This document shows, in pieces, positions 11,282 to 23,271 of a DNA stretch of 64,000 bases. The notes below the pieces were generated by a model. That model was not told the DNA's origin and did not search any database. It saw only the letters and a program-made list of their open reading frames with translations. Origin of the DNA: Siphonodentalium dalli (Eukaryota > Mollusca > Scaphopoda > Gadilida > Siphonodentaliidae); the NCBI GenBank assembly GCA_032622095.1, contig CP136069.1, forward strand, positions 203,158,690 to 203,222,689. Direction: 5' to 3'. Within the stretch, counting starts at the first letter, position 1; every line of letters begins with the position of its first letter. A program made the translations under genes and the position numbers.

Positions 11282-11974
11282 CCAGGTTAATTCACTCTAC
11301 ATTAGTTAACCGACTGATAACAGGCTACTCGCTGATGAGTAGTTACTAGATTGCTGTTGATTTATTATACTCCCATGACCCTGCGTGACCGATTGAAATT
11401 GTGGGTATATTGGGTTACCACTGGGTCTCATCTGCCACGTGAAAATCGGTTCTAAATCTGCAGACGACACAGTGCTAAATCATGCATGTGACAGCGTTCT
11501 TCCTGTAACAAAATGTTACTCACAGCAAGTTGAATGTTAAATAACTAATGGTGAGATTATTCAGAATTTAACCCCAAATTTATCTTTCCTGACGAGTTGC
11601 AAGTCAGTGGCTTGTATTATGTATTATTTGAGAAAATGTGTTTATTTTGCCACGTTTACAAAGAAACTATTCCTCAAGGTATTTTCAATGGAATATTCCC
11701 CGACTACTCAAAGCTAATACAGAGTAATTGTAAAAGCTGAATTTCGGTGTACAGTTGCTCAGAGTTAGTTCCATATATTTCCTAACTCCCAAACCACATG
11801 TTATGACATTATTTAAATTTTGTGCCACAAACAACATCTTTTAAAATGACTGGAAAGTGCTACAGTGATCAAATGTTAACAGTTGGATTCACATCTGATC
11901 AGATATGCACCAGTTCTGATCTGCATATTTATTTGTCGCAGTTGTAGCATGAGTATTATCGTGTTCGCAGGAGT

Positions 11975-12081
11975 GAGAGCTTTCCAATGAATTGCAGCAA
12001 GCCATATTTCCGACTAAATCCTGAAAAATTACCCATAATTCTGCTGTGGTTAAAGAGTCGATTATTTAGGGCATTACTGTA
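11975..12081. mobile_element. Half copy of palindromic MITE family G
   Basis: Matches the right arm of the full palindromes at 25901-26118: 'gagagctttccaatgaat', 'gccatatttccgactaaatc', 'cccataattctgct', ending 'gggcattactgta'. Confidence 0.65.
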
Positions 12082-12242
12082 GCTCCAGTCATCTAGTCAT
12101 GGAAGGGTTAAGGTACTTGCATTCCTCACAAATTACGTTCCCCATTTCTGGAAATTATATCAGTTATAAATGCCTATAATTTCTTTGCATTTGTTTCGCA
12201 GAGAAATATTTTTTGGAAATAATTCAAATTTTTTAATTGCAG

Positions 12243-12336
12243 AAAGAGAATGATTTGGCACTGAGTTTGTATGAAGAGGCTTTACTGGGAGCTGCTGGAC
12301 AGCGCGAGATTGAACTCATGTGTCTCTATGAAACAA
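12243..12336 (+). CDS. TTC39C: TTC39C-like exon
   Basis: Acceptor taattgcag, donor gttagt. The 94 bases begin in phase 0 and end one base into a codon. The sequence KENDLALSLYEEALLGA followed by GQREIELMCLYET is a TPR helix pair matching the QREI..VCLYE region of TTC39C. About 80 bp upstream, half of a palindromic MITE (11975-12081) abuts the intron. Confidence 0.93.
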
Positions 12337-12669
12337 GTTAGTTACATTCTGTTTTAAATTTTACATGAAATAAAAAGCCCCCAGGCCACATGTTCCCCAA
12401 ATAACGTGGCTTTATTTGACCGGTGGATTTTTTAGAAATGAAAGATTTGATTCTGGGAATTACCATCAAACTTTGCTTCCAACTGTCTATGTTGAAATAC
12501 TTAGGTCCCATATTTTTATGAGAAACATGTCGCCCAAACCTCTATGTAATTTATTTTTTGAAAAATGGGAAGAAATGTCACTATTGTCATTTATCAGCAT
12601 CCCTACCAGTATGTTCAATTCTTTTACTGTTGCATGGAAACATGATTCAACAAGGCATGAGAATTTGGT

Positions 12670-13010
12670 GCTGGACATTCGCAGAATGAGGTCCACAGCA
12701 GGCTGGCATCACCAAATTCAATCTCTGGGCACATAATTATGCATGGTCTCATCTGCTATGGGAGACCTGGACTCAGATTTAAGTTCCCAGATAGTGAATA
12801 TTGTGATGATCACCCATTGGGCACCTAAACTAAACTAGAAAAGAAAAATAATCTTTGTGAAGAAGATTCTAAAGAAACTAAAACAAATTGTTAATTTGAT
12901 AAAATAAAGATACCTTTCAGAGAAGATGTGGCCTAAGCAGAATGAGGTCCACAGAGGGTGAATTTAGTGATGTTAGCCCACTCTGTGGGGTAGTGTCACT
13001 TAATTCATCA
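12670..13010. mobile_element. Degenerate family H element
   Basis: Contains 'cagaatgaggtccacag', 'gcatcaccaaattca', 'tgggagacctggac', 'gatgatcacccattggg', 'atgtggcctaagcagaatg' and 'gtgaatttagtgatgtta', in the same order as the complete long copy at 45763-46193. Confidence 0.6.
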
Positions 13011-13202
13011 ATGTATCACATTATTATAATCAATAAATTTGAAAAATGATCAAAGAAATATGGGTTGATACAAAAATCGGACTTGGCACTGAAAGTAAGA
13101 GCTCTTTCCATCAATGTATCACATTTAATATTATAATCAATAAATTTGAAAAATGATCAAGGAAATATGGGTTGATACAAAAATCGGACTTGGCACTGAA
13201 AG
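13010..13202. repeat. 103-bp tandem duplication including a family C end
   Basis: 'caatgtatcaca...tttgaaaaatgatcaa.gaaatatggg' occurs twice. Each unit closes with 'caaaaatcggacttggcact' and 'gaaag', the terminal sequence of the MITE at 23272-23764 in inverted orientation. Confidence 0.7.
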
Positions 13203-14108
13203 GGAGGTAATCAATCCAATTCGATGGTCCCCATATCATCAGATTGCAACAACAACAATATTTATTGAAATGCCGCTTCAGTTATCAGAATCGATTAATT
13301 GTCCAAAAATAATGCCGCTAACCACCGTCAACTATTGTATAAAATTGTCCAAATTCTGTTACTTATCAACATTTTGTTCAATGAAAGCCTCTTGATTTTA
13401 GAGTCATCCATCTTTATCCGCAATTTGGTCCGAGTTCGTCGACTCATCGACTTTTTTTCCAGTCCACTAAAAAGTACTGGTGGTAAAAAATAATTTTATT
13501 TCAAAAATTGATATCTGATCACTCTAAGCTTTGATGGGTGGGTTCCTCGACTTGAATCAATATTTTTTACCCCCGAAGCCAAAGACATAGTAAATTGGGA
13601 GCATCTGATCGGATTATGCATCTTCAAACAGATGTTGTTATAGTACTATAAGCATACATTGGTTATAAAGAATAATTATTTTTCCTTTAAAGGTAATCAA
13701 TCCGATTGGATGGTCCCCATATGTTCAGATTCCAACAACAACAACATTTTTATAAATGTCGTTTCAGTTATCAGAATCGATTAATTGCCAAAAATAATGC
13801 TAACCACTGTCAACTATAGTGTAAAATTGCCCGAAATGTGTTATTTATCAATATGTTGTTTGATGAAATTTTGACTTATTATCAACAGAAAGCCTGTTGA
13901 TTTTAGAGTTATCCATCCTCATCTGCAATTTGGTCCGAGACCGTGGGCTCATCAACTGTTTTCTGGGCCACTATAATTCTCGATGATGAAAAATAATAAG
14001 ATTTCAAAAATTGATATCTAATAACTCTGAGCTTTGATAGTTGGGTTCCTCGACTCGAATCAAATATTTTTTACCCCCTAATCCAAATAAATAGTAACTG
14101 AGAGGCGC

Positions 14109-15649
14109 TTAACCCTTTACCCAACAAACCGGCCAAAAACGGCCAAATAAAGCTGCAACAGCCTAAATTATCTTGGGTCTGTCTCAATAGAACCATACAA
14201 ATATGGATATCATTGGAACCGGCTCCTTGACCACATTGTGATGGTTACAGTTATGCCATGTGCCAATGCATTCTCTTATATATGCAAGTCGACCATAGGT
14301 CGCCTCGCATATATAAGAGAATGCATTGGCCTAAAAAAATATCTTTTTTTAACAGTTTATACCATTTTTTCTTACATTCTTTAACCCTTTGAACCCTGGC
14401 TCCCTACAGAGAGCTGTACCCTGACCCGGGGCCCCCGGGGGTATTTTGACCTATTGTAGACACGTGTTTATGAGCATGCTCTTGGTTATGTTCAAGTAGC
14501 TCCACGGCTCTGAAACTTTATGTGTATGTTCTCCATGGACCACTGAATATTTTAAAATCGGGATACTTTGCCACATGATCACTCCCTGGTAACGGTTGCT
14601 AGGCAACTACCCGGAATTGAAGGTTAAATGCAATTATAGCCTTTATCGTCGTAAATAAGAGCTAGGAAATGGTGTTTTCGATTCAGTGAGCGCCTTATTG
14701 TGAAATGTTAGACATATTTAGCCAGAAGAGTGAATCTAGTGCACATACTTTGCGTGTAATTATATGGAGTTTCTTCTCCGTCGTTTCAAGTACTCAAACG
14801 CAACCTAATATACGTTAAACGCATGTGCTCATATATAGGCTCATATATACATGCGCATATATATGGACCATATATAGTTAAGTACCGGACCGATATGTCA
14901 CATCTGCGCATGTGCTACCTGTACTATAGCGTGTTGTGAAACGTGTCACATATTATTTCAGCGAGACAGTCTATTCTAGTCCCAATATACATGTACATTA
15001 TATTATTATATATTGTGGCTCCAAGTGGTCACGTTATTTATAGAGAAATGCTTCTCCTTTGACGATAAAAAAGCGTTTTTCAAAATCCGTGTCTGCGCAT
15101 GCGCGAAACAACAGACCCCCCCCCCCATCACAAATTTAGCTGCTAAAGTCATGGTAACGAAATTGTGACTTATTACAAGCAAAAATATATTTAATGTGTG
15201 CTTTGTTCGCAATATTTCTAACGAAATTGATCTCCTTAGCCGACGATAAAAACGATAAAAAACTAACTTTTTTATTTTAATATGCCTCTGCGCATGCGCG
15301 AAGAAACAGACCCTCTGTAGCCAGTTCGACAGCCAAAGTCACGGTGGTAAACCGGGGACTCGTGTGTGCAAAGTAGAAGTACAATTCTTATGGATATGTG
15401 CGTTTATTATGCTGTATTTCCGTGTCAAAAATCGTATGGTTTCCGGACCGGTATTCCGGTCTCCCGGGATATAGGAAAATAAGGATCGGACCGGTATTCC
15501 GGTCTCCCGGGTTGAAAGGGTTAACAATTTTATAATTTTTAATGTGTTAAGCCAATGCATTCTCTTATATATGCGAGGCGACCTATGGTCGACTCGCATA
15601 TATAAGAGAATGCATTGGCACAGGGCCGTTCTGTTGGGTAAAGGGTTAA
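14109..15649 (+). mobile_element. Family A double-hairpin MITE, itself interrupted
   Basis: Has the usual ends (TTAA, CCCTTTACCC and its inverse) and both hairpins, but is 1541 bp instead of about 395 because another TTAA element sits in its spacer (14391-15524). It lies at the TTAA of 'gcgcTTAATCGG' in a family E element. Confidence 0.88.
14391..15524. mobile_element. Third-layer TTAA element (family F), about 1.1 kb
   Basis: The left end TTAA-CCCTTTGAACCC and right end GGGTTGAAAGGG-TTAA form a 12-bp terminal inverted repeat with one mismatch. The site without insertion ('cattctTTAAcaatttt') is visible in every other family A copy, proving a clean TTAA duplication. The interior has two 'gcgcatgcgcga' blocks with nearby 'acagacc', a C run at 15116-15126, and no transposase frame. 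Confidence 0.88.
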
Positions 15650-15808
15650 TCGGATTATGCATCTTTAAATTGATAGTTTGAAATTTGAGATTTTTTGACA
15701 ATTTTCACGGAGTTTAACATACATACATATAGTTTCCATTTTCTGATAAAGTTTAAAGTAGATTAGCTATTTCATGCTTTATGAGTTGTTATATATTTTC
15801 TTTCACAG

Positions 15809-15863
15809 GCTGGTGTAATCTGCTGAAGCTACGATGGACTGAATGTCTCAGTGGCTTCACGAG
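15809..15863 (+). CDS. TTC39C: TTC39C-like exon
   Basis: Acceptor tttcacag, donor gtaagt. It is a short 55-base exon (2 + 51 + 2) that completes a Ser codon and reads WCNLLKLRWTECLSGFT. The GWC..L.W..A...F motif is the family's conserved TPR just before the ERLK-ES-WS block. It is followed by the giant 27.8-kb intron. A 39-bp tandem repeat with the word ACAGGCTGGT, shared with this exon's acceptor, starts about 130 bp downstream. Confidence 0.93.
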
Positions 15864-15990
15864 GTAAGTATCCCTCCCTATAAAAAGACCTTTGTTTCCA
15901 CTAACGGACTGAGAAAAAATAGGGTCGGTTCATACGTAAAACTTTTTCTCAATATCTGCCAATATAATGCCAACCCCCAAATTTTAACCC

Positions 15991-16206
15991 AATTACTAAC
16001 AGGCTGGTAATACAGTTTATAAACCCCAATCACCAACCGACTGGTAAATACAACGTATACAGCACCAACAGGCTGGTAATACAGTTTATAAACCCCCAGT
16101 CACCAACCGACTTGTAAATACAGTATATAAACCCCCAATCACCAACCGGCTGGTAAATACAGTGAATAAAACCCATTCACCAACAGGCTGGTAAATACAG
16201 TGCATA
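15991..16206. repeat. Tandem repeat, about 39-bp unit, five to six copies
   Basis: Units carry 'caccaaccggctggtaa', 'tacagt' and 'ataaaccccc'. ACAGGCTGGT is shared with the acceptor of the exon 180 bp upstream. This match may be chance. Confidence 0.8.
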
Positions 16207-16321
16207 AAGAAACAAAATTCAACTCAAGATTTCACAAAACATTTTATTATAATATTTAGAATAATTCAGTTGTAAGATGTGAAGTAGGTACATACATATA
16301 CATGTAGACACATAAGAAAAT

Positions 16322-16721
16322 TTTACCCTTTACCCAACAAACCGGCCAAAACCGGCCAAATAAAGCTTCAACAGCCTAAAATATCTTTGGTCTGTCTCAA
16401 TAAAACCATACAAATATGGATATCATTGGAACCGGCTCATTGACCACATTGTGATGGTTATAGTTATGCCCTGTGCCAATGCATTCTCTTATATATGCGA
16501 GTCGACCATAGGTCGCCTCGCATATATAAGAGAATGCATTGGCCTAAAAAAAATCTTTTTTTAACACTTTTTACCATTTTTTCTTACATTCTTTAACAAT
16601 TTTATAATTTTTAATGTGTTAAGCCAATGCATTCTCTTATATATGCGAGGCGACCTATGGTCGACTCGCATATATAAGAGAATGCATTGGCACAGGCCCC
16701 TTCTGTTGGGTAAAGGGTTAA
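16322..16721 (+). mobile_element. Family A double-hairpin MITE
   Basis: The left flank reads TTTA instead of TTAA (one base changed), the right flank TTAA. Both hairpins are intact. Confidence 0.88.
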
Positions 16722-17230
16722 GTCATATCATACACATTATGTTGTTCTATTGGACTTGTCACTCCCTTTCCCACTAATCAGATTCAAGTTTAAAACATGA
16801 CGAACGTCATTTAATTCTCTTAAAATTAAATTATGCTGCATGAATAGACAAAATTATTCACGTTCCATGTTCCGAGTTTAACTTCAATTACCATGACTTA
16901 TATTAATTAAGCTGCATGACTCTTATTTTAAAAAGTTTAAAATAAATAAAGTATATGATGCACAACATATTTAACTCCTCAAAAGAGATTTGAAATGGAC
17001 TTAAACTGAAAACTATGGGGTTCAGAATTCACAATAAAATTTATGCCATCAGCGGTTCAAAATATGGTCTGTCGGGTTTGCGGAAACAAATGGAATTAGC
17101 AACGAGATGCCAAAGCATTAGAGGCAATGATTAATTTTCATTCCAGTCTTTTTGAGATGGAATTTACATCCCTCATGGTGAAATGAGCCTTAAAACTCCC
17201 TCAAATATTATGTTTTGAATGAAGTGAATT
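16722..17230. other. Intron without recognised features
   Basis: AT-rich sequence with no repeat family or open frame that I recognise. Confidence 0.5.
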
Positions 17231-17234
17231 CTCA

Positions 17235-17385
17235 TGCCGAACACCCATTTTGGCTAGTTCTCATTGCGGTGATAGTGTCTCTGAACCTACACCCATTTCG
17301 GCTAGTTCTCATTGTAATGATGGTGTCTGTGAACCTATGCCCACTTTGTCTAGTTCTCATTGCGATGATGGTGCCTCTGACATAG
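17235..17385. repeat. Tandem repeat, about 48-bp unit, three copies
   Basis: Units contain 'cccattt.ggctagttctcatt', 'gatgatggtgtctctgaacct'. The - strand frame over it (IITMRTSRNGCRF repeats) is an artefact. Confidence 0.8.
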
Positions 17386-18051
17386 TTTATTGAATAACTC
17401 CCAATAAGGTTAACTTTCACCGATCGTTGAAGTTTACCACACATATTCACTTGTGGGAGGAGCTTATGGTTGCTAGGATACAAGGAATCTGCAGAAATAT
17501 TTTAATAAATTTAACAGTGCTTGCCCTTAGAACATACATTCCATTTGCCTTTCATTGTGAAAATTATGACAAGTGTCACGCAAAATGAAAACCAGTCTTA
17601 TAATCATGGATGAATTTCTTATATCATATATCACAAATAGAAATTTCTATACATTATGATTAGACAACAAATATTTTGGATTATGTTATATAACGCTGAC
17701 AGAACAGACATTTGGTTAGGATTTCTTATGTGTTCTTAGTTCTTAGGATTAGAGTTGTCTATGTCTGGCTCAGTTTATATTGTTCTTATCAATACCGAAA
17801 TAATTACCATTACTGAAAAATTTTGGTGGTCAAAATAAGATAATAGGTGACTAAATATAGTTCCGACGATATGTAAAAATAGATGTATCGGTAAAGTACC
17901 ATCCTCGTGGCAGTGCTATATATCGCAGTGCTAACGTAGAGGGCGCTGCATGGAGTTTGGACAGAACATATATGCGCAGATATAAAAATTGGAGTTTTTC
18001 ATTGCAGCAAGCGACCAGCTCAGTTCATAGAAAATAGCTGCTAATAATTAT

Positions 18052-19143
18052 TAGCTCAACTTATTTTGTAAATTTGAGCTATTGCCATGGGTTGGCATCA
18101 GTCGTCGCATGTGTCCGTCAACAATTTCCTTTGGTGCGAGCTACAGGTCATACCTTTGGTCTGATCTTTATGAAACTTATCATGAATGTTGACATTGACA
18201 TGTAGATGGGAACGAGTCATTTTGGGGTCATTCGGCCAAAAAACATTGCTGCTGGCAGCCATCTTGGATTTCAAAATTAAATCCATTAGCACGGGCTACA
18301 GGTTGTATCTTTATACGGATCATCATTAAATTTGTCATGGATGTTAATATTGACATGTAGATGGGAACAAGTCATTTTGGGGTCATTCAGCTGAAAAAAA
18401 TGGCCGCCAGCAGCCATCTTGGATTTTACTCTTTGTTAAACTAAATCCTTTGGCACGGGCTACAGGTCCTACCTTTTGTCTGATCATTATGAAATTTCTA
18501 ATGGCTATTTACATTGACATGTAGATGGGGGATCGAGGCATTTTGGAGTCATTCGGCAAAAAAACATGGCCACCAGCAGCCATCTTGGATTTCAAAAATC
18601 TATTAGCATGGGCTACAGGTCGTACTGTTCATCTGATCATCATGAAATTTGTCGTGGATATTGACATGTAGATGGGAACAAGTAATTTTGGTTGTTCGGC
18701 CAAAAAACATCTCTGCCAGCAGCCATCTTGGATTTTACTCTTTGCATGACTAAATCCTTTGGCACAGGCTACAAGTCGTATCTTTGGTCCAATCATAATG
18801 AGATTTGTCATGGATGTTAACAATGACATGTAGATGGGAAACGGGTCATTTTGATGTCATTCACCCAAAAAACATGGCCGGCAGCATTATTTTACTCTTT
18901 ACATGACTAAATTCTTTCACATAGGGTACAGGTTGTATCTTTAGTCGGATCATCATGAAATTTATAATGGATGTTAACAATGACATTTAAATGGAAACAA
19001 GTCTTTTTGGGGTCATTCGGTAAAAAAAACATGGCTGCCAGTGGCCATTTTGGATTTTACTCTTTGCATAACTAGGCCTTTCAAATTTCCACATTCATAA
19101 TTGACTGCAACACATGAAATTATTCCCTTTCGAAGTTGAGCTA
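18052..19143. mobile_element. Repeat element with ~160-bp tandem units, copy 2
   Basis: Begins TAGCTCAACTT and ends AAGTTGAGCTA, with the same inner units and 3'-flanking hairpin as the copy at 1587-3145 but fewer repeats. The copy number of inner units therefore differs between copies. Confidence 0.7.
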
Positions 19144-19513
19144 CAGTGTCATTGACACTTTCATTGCATTAGTGAACGAGTATCTTACCTAAACATCTCT
19201 CGCCTCAAGTCAATTATTTAATGTAAATTCTCGGAACTAATTGATTAACTCTATTTATTACACTCCTGCATCAATTTGCTTCGCCAAATATGATTAAAAC
19301 ACCCAGAATTAATGCATGAAAGTCCCAGTGTGGAGAAAGATCAACCATAAAAAATTCAGTCTAGATCAGTAAGTGATATAAATGTCAATGACGTCACAAG
19401 AAATGACATAATTCACAAGTAACATTACCATTTTTAATTAATGGCATGGAAATCGCACATAGGAGTGTAATAAATGTCTATAATCTCCACTCTCAAGAAA
19501 TCCTAAGAATGCC

Positions 19514-19901
19514 TTAACCCAACAAACCGGCCAAAACCGGCCAAAACCGGCCAAATAAAGCTTCAACAGCCTAAAATATCTTCGGTCTGTCTCAATAGAA
19601 CCATACACATATGGATATCATTGGAACCGGCTCCTTGACCACATTGTGATAGTTACAGTTATGCCCTGTGCCAATGCATTCTCTTATATATGCGAGTCGA
19701 CCATAGGTCGCCTCGGATATATAAGAGAATGCATTGGCCTAAACAAAATCTGTTTTTAACACTTTTTACCATTTTTTCTTACATTATTTAACAATTTTAT
19801 AATTTTTAATGTGTTAAGCCAATGCATTCTCTTATATATGCGAGGCGACCTATATAAGAGAATGCATTGGCACAGGGCCCTTCTGTTGGGTAAAGGGTTA
19901 A
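19514..19901 (+). mobile_element. Family A MITE, slightly shortened
   Basis: The left end has lost seven bases (TTAACCC-AACA), 'ccggccaaaa' is present in an extra copy, and the second hairpin has lost its loop region. The right end is intact. Confidence 0.85.
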
Positions 19902-19938
19902 TCGACGCCTTATTCGATCCATTCATGGTACTCTACTG

Positions 19939-20387
19939 GTTACACTGGTGTATATGTTTTCCATCGGCTTCAGTGCTAACGTTTTAGCGTATAGTGTTGG
20001 CAATATAAACTTTGGGTCTAAAATTTTCTTTAAATCTGAAAAATTGACGTTTGGGGAAACTTTTTGCACAAAAAAATCATGTCTGTCAGGCAGGGAATTT
20101 GCCTTTAAATTTTGTGTTTTCATAACTAGTGTCAGAACCGCATAAAAAAATACTGTCATATTTTAGACCACACCAAAAAATTCAAACTTCACCACAGAGG
20201 GTTAATTAATGTGCCAATGGCTATTTTACCTATGGGAAATCATAGGGAAGAGGTGTTATGATTTTTGTGTGCAAAAAGCACACAAGGCTATTGACCAATC
20301 AGGGCCCAGTGTCTATTTTATTCTCTCCTATATATTCCTCCCGCATCTGCTAGAGGTCTCTCCGAACCTTATTTGCACCAGTGTAAC
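19939..20387. mobile_element. 449-bp MITE, 12-bp inverted ends, 6-bp target duplication
   Basis: GTTACACTGGTG at the left, CACCAGTGTAAC at the right, with CTACTG directly repeated outside (19933-19938 and 20388-20393). No transposase. The two opposing open frames inside share no recognisable domain. Confidence 0.8.
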
Positions 20388-20601
20388 CTACTGACAACAT
20401 CCACATATTCACATTCCACATGTTTGTACTTTATATATCACATCACAAACTGAGCGATGAACTGTGATTGAATTATATTATTAAATGGAAAGAAATGTTT
20501 ATATATGAATGTATAGACTTACATGTACATGTAACCACACAAAACCTAGATAAAATCCAATTATTATATTAATATTACTTTTCAACAAGGACGGCAGGTG
20601 T

Positions 20602-20740
20602 ACAGTAATGCCCTAAGTAATCGACTCCTTAACCACAGCAGAATTAGGGGTAACTTTTTAGCATTTAGTTGGAAATATGGCTTGTTGCCATTCATTGGAA
20701 AGCTCTCACTTAAGGAGTCAATTACTTTGGGCATTACTGT
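20602..20740. mobile_element. Palindromic MITE family G, deleted copy
   Basis: Starts ACAGTAATGCCCTAAG and ends GGGCATTACTGT. Most of the right arm is missing. Confidence 0.75.
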
Positions 20741-21181
20741 GTTTCAACCCTCTTGGTTATGCTGTCCCCGAAAACATATTGCATGTTATAACATTAACCC
20801 TTTAACATTAAATTGTATTCGATAAAAATAATACAATCTATGAATGAGTTATGAATAAAAAATCAGTCGTCATCATATTTAAAAAAAATGTGAATATTGC
20901 TGATTTCCAATATTAATCAACAATTAATATAAGAACAAAGCTGATCTATTTCTCCATGTTCTTCTTACCGGCGATGTTCTAGGGTACGTTCATGCTTAGA
21001 ATCCTTTTTGCATTCGGTTTCTAGCTTATTGTAACTTTCTATATTCCGACCGATTTCACTGGATGGTGTGCGGTGAAGGATTTCTGGATTATGTGTTCCT
21101 AATGCCAACGAAGAAATAATGATAAAAAAATGATAAACAAAATTGTTATAGAATGTAAGAAAAAATGATAAAAAAAATTGT

Positions 21182-21262
21182 TAGGCCAATGCATTCTCTT
21201 ATATATGAGAGGCGACCTATGGTCGACTCGCATTTATAAGAGAATGCATTGGCACAGGGTCT
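21182..21262. mobile_element. Fragment: one hairpin of the MITE cassette
   Basis: A single mirror-type hairpin ('ggccaatgcattctctta' to 'gagaatgcattggcacaggg') preceded by the 'aaatgataaaaaa' spacer. No recognisable TTAA end. Confidence 0.7.
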
Positions 21263-21349
21263 TTAATGTTGCAAGAGACCGAAATGCATGCAAGAGAATT
21301 CCTGCAACTTTGCGAGTGTATGAATTCGTTAGCGAAGGGAGTTTCAAAT

Positions 21350-22990
21350 TGGGTGAAGTAACATCTCCCTATTTGTTATTAGGGAGAAGTGGACTGTTAT
21401 CAGGGAGAAGTAACATCTCCCTATTTGTTATTAGGGAGAAGTGGACTGTTATCAGGGAGAAGTAACATCTCCCTATTTGTTATTAGGGAGAAGTGGACTG
21501 TTATCAGGGAGAAGTAACATCTCCCTATTTGTTATTAGGGAGAAGTGGACTGTTATCAGGGAGAAGTAACATCTCCCTATTAGATTATTAGGGAGAAGTG
21601 GACTGTTATCAGGGAGAAGTAACATCTCCCTATTTGTTATTAGGGAGAAGTGGACTGTTATCAGGGAGAAGTAACATCTCCCTATTTGTTATTAGGGAGA
21701 AGTGGACTGTTATCAGGGAGAAGTAACATCTCCCTATTTGTTATTAGGGAGAAGTGGACTGTTATCAGGGAGAAGTAACATCTCCCTATTTGTTATTAGG
21801 GAGAAGTGGACTGTTATCAGGGAGAAGTAACATCTCCCTATTAGATTATTAGGGAGAAGTGGACTGTTATCAGGGAGAAGTAACATCTCCCTATTTGTTA
21901 TTAGGGAGAAGTGGACTGTTATCAGGGAGAAGTAACATCTCCCTATTTGTTATTAGGGAGAAGTGGACTGTTATCAGGGAGAAGTAACATCTCCCTATTT
22001 GTTATTAGGGAGAAGTGGACTGTTATCAGGGAGAAGTAACATCTCCCTATTTGTTATTAGGGAGAAGTGGACTGTTATCAGGGAGAAGTAACATCTCCCT
22101 ATTAGATTATTAGGGAGAAGTGGACTGTTATCAGGGAGAAGTAACATCTCCCTATTTGTTATTAGGGAGAAGTGGACTGTTATCAGGGAGAAGTAACATC
22201 TCCCTATTTGTTATTAGGGAGAAGTGGACTGTTATCAGGGAGAAGTAACATCTCCCTATTTGTTATTAGGGAGAAGTGGACTGTTATCAGGGAGAAGTAA
22301 CATCTCCCTATTTGTTATTAGGGAGAAGTGGACTGTTATCAGGGAGAAGTAACATCTCCCTATTTGTTATTAGGGAGAAGTGGACTGTTATCAGAGAGAA
22401 GTAACATCTCCCTATTAGATTATTAGGGAGAAGTGGACTGTTATTAGGGAGAAGTGGACTGTTATCAGGGAGAAGTAACATCTCCCTATTTGTTATTAGG
22501 GAGAAGTGGACTGTTATCAGGGAGAAGTAACATCTCCCTATTTGTTATTAGGGAGAAGTGGACTGTTATCAGAGAGAAGTAACATCTCCCTATTAGATTA
22601 TTAGGGAGAAGTGGACTGTTATCAGGGAGAAGTGGACTGTTATCAGGGAGAAGTAACATCTCCCTATTTGTTATTAGGGAGAAGTGGACTGTTATCAGGG
22701 AGAAGTAACATCTCCCTATTAGATTATTAGGGAGAAGTGGACTGTTATCAGGGAGAAGTAACATCTCCCTATTAGATTATTAGGGAGAAGTGGACTGTTA
22801 TCAGAGAGAAGTGGACTGTTATCAGGGAGAAGTAACATCTACCTATTAGATTATTAGGGAGAAGTGGACTGTTATCAGGGAGAAGTAACATCTACCTATT
22901 AGATTATTAGGGAGAAGTGGACTGTTATCAGAGAGAAGTGGACTGTTATCAGGGAGAAGTAACATCTCCCTGTTTGTTATCAGGGAGAAG
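21350..22990. repeat. 52-bp satellite with higher-order structure, about 31 units
   Basis: The unit is 'ttagggagaagtggactg' + 'ttatcagggagaagtaac' + 'atctccctatttgtta'. In the first half, a 53-bp variant with 'attagattatta' appears at every fifth unit (near 21580, 21842, 22102), so a ~261-bp higher-order unit is repeating. Toward the right the order breaks down and units of about 27 bp appear. TCTCCCTA...TAGGGAGA gives every unit a small hairpin. Frames such as 22486-22764 (-) are translations of the array. Confidence 0.95.
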
Positions 22991-23012
22991 TAATAATGGC
23001 TGATGTTCAATT

Positions 23013-23203
23013 TACACCCCAACATCACCCTTCTATGATCCAATAAGTATTATACACCCTAACATCACCCTTCTATGATCCAATAAGTATTATACACCCC
23101 AACATCACCCTTCTATGATCCAATAAGTATTATACACCCCAACATCACCCTTCTATGATCCTACACCCCAACATCACCCTTCTATGATCCAATAAGTATT
23201 ATA
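23013..23203. repeat. 40-bp tandem repeat, about five copies
   Basis: 'tacaccccaacatcaccc' + 'ttctatgatccaataagtatta'. It directly abuts the 52-bp satellite. The single-copy version is at about 25070-25115. Confidence 0.9.
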
Positions 23204-23271
23204 CAACACAAGAGCCCATTTATAATACCATTATAATGAGTAAGAACACCAGTATAATCAGTAAATATACT

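Larger units (their letters stand above)
13687..15668. mobile_element. Family E element (TTAA-flanked), split by a nested insertion
   Basis: The left end is TTAAAGGTAATCAATCC and the right end ...GGATTATGCATCTTTAA. The body includes 'catcctcatctgcaatttgg' and 'gagctttgatagttgggttc'. It is interrupted at an internal TTAA by the family A MITE (14109-15649). The uninterrupted version is seen at 31441-31911. A related older copy precedes it at about 13190-13630. Confidence 0.7.

Noticed and set aside
19923-20159. Pair of overlapping frames on both strands
   Set aside because: They span the end of a MITE with target duplication and have no recognisable domain.
21350-22990. CRISPR array
   Set aside because: The units are contiguous near-identical copies with no unique spacers, no cas genes, and a eukaryotic context.
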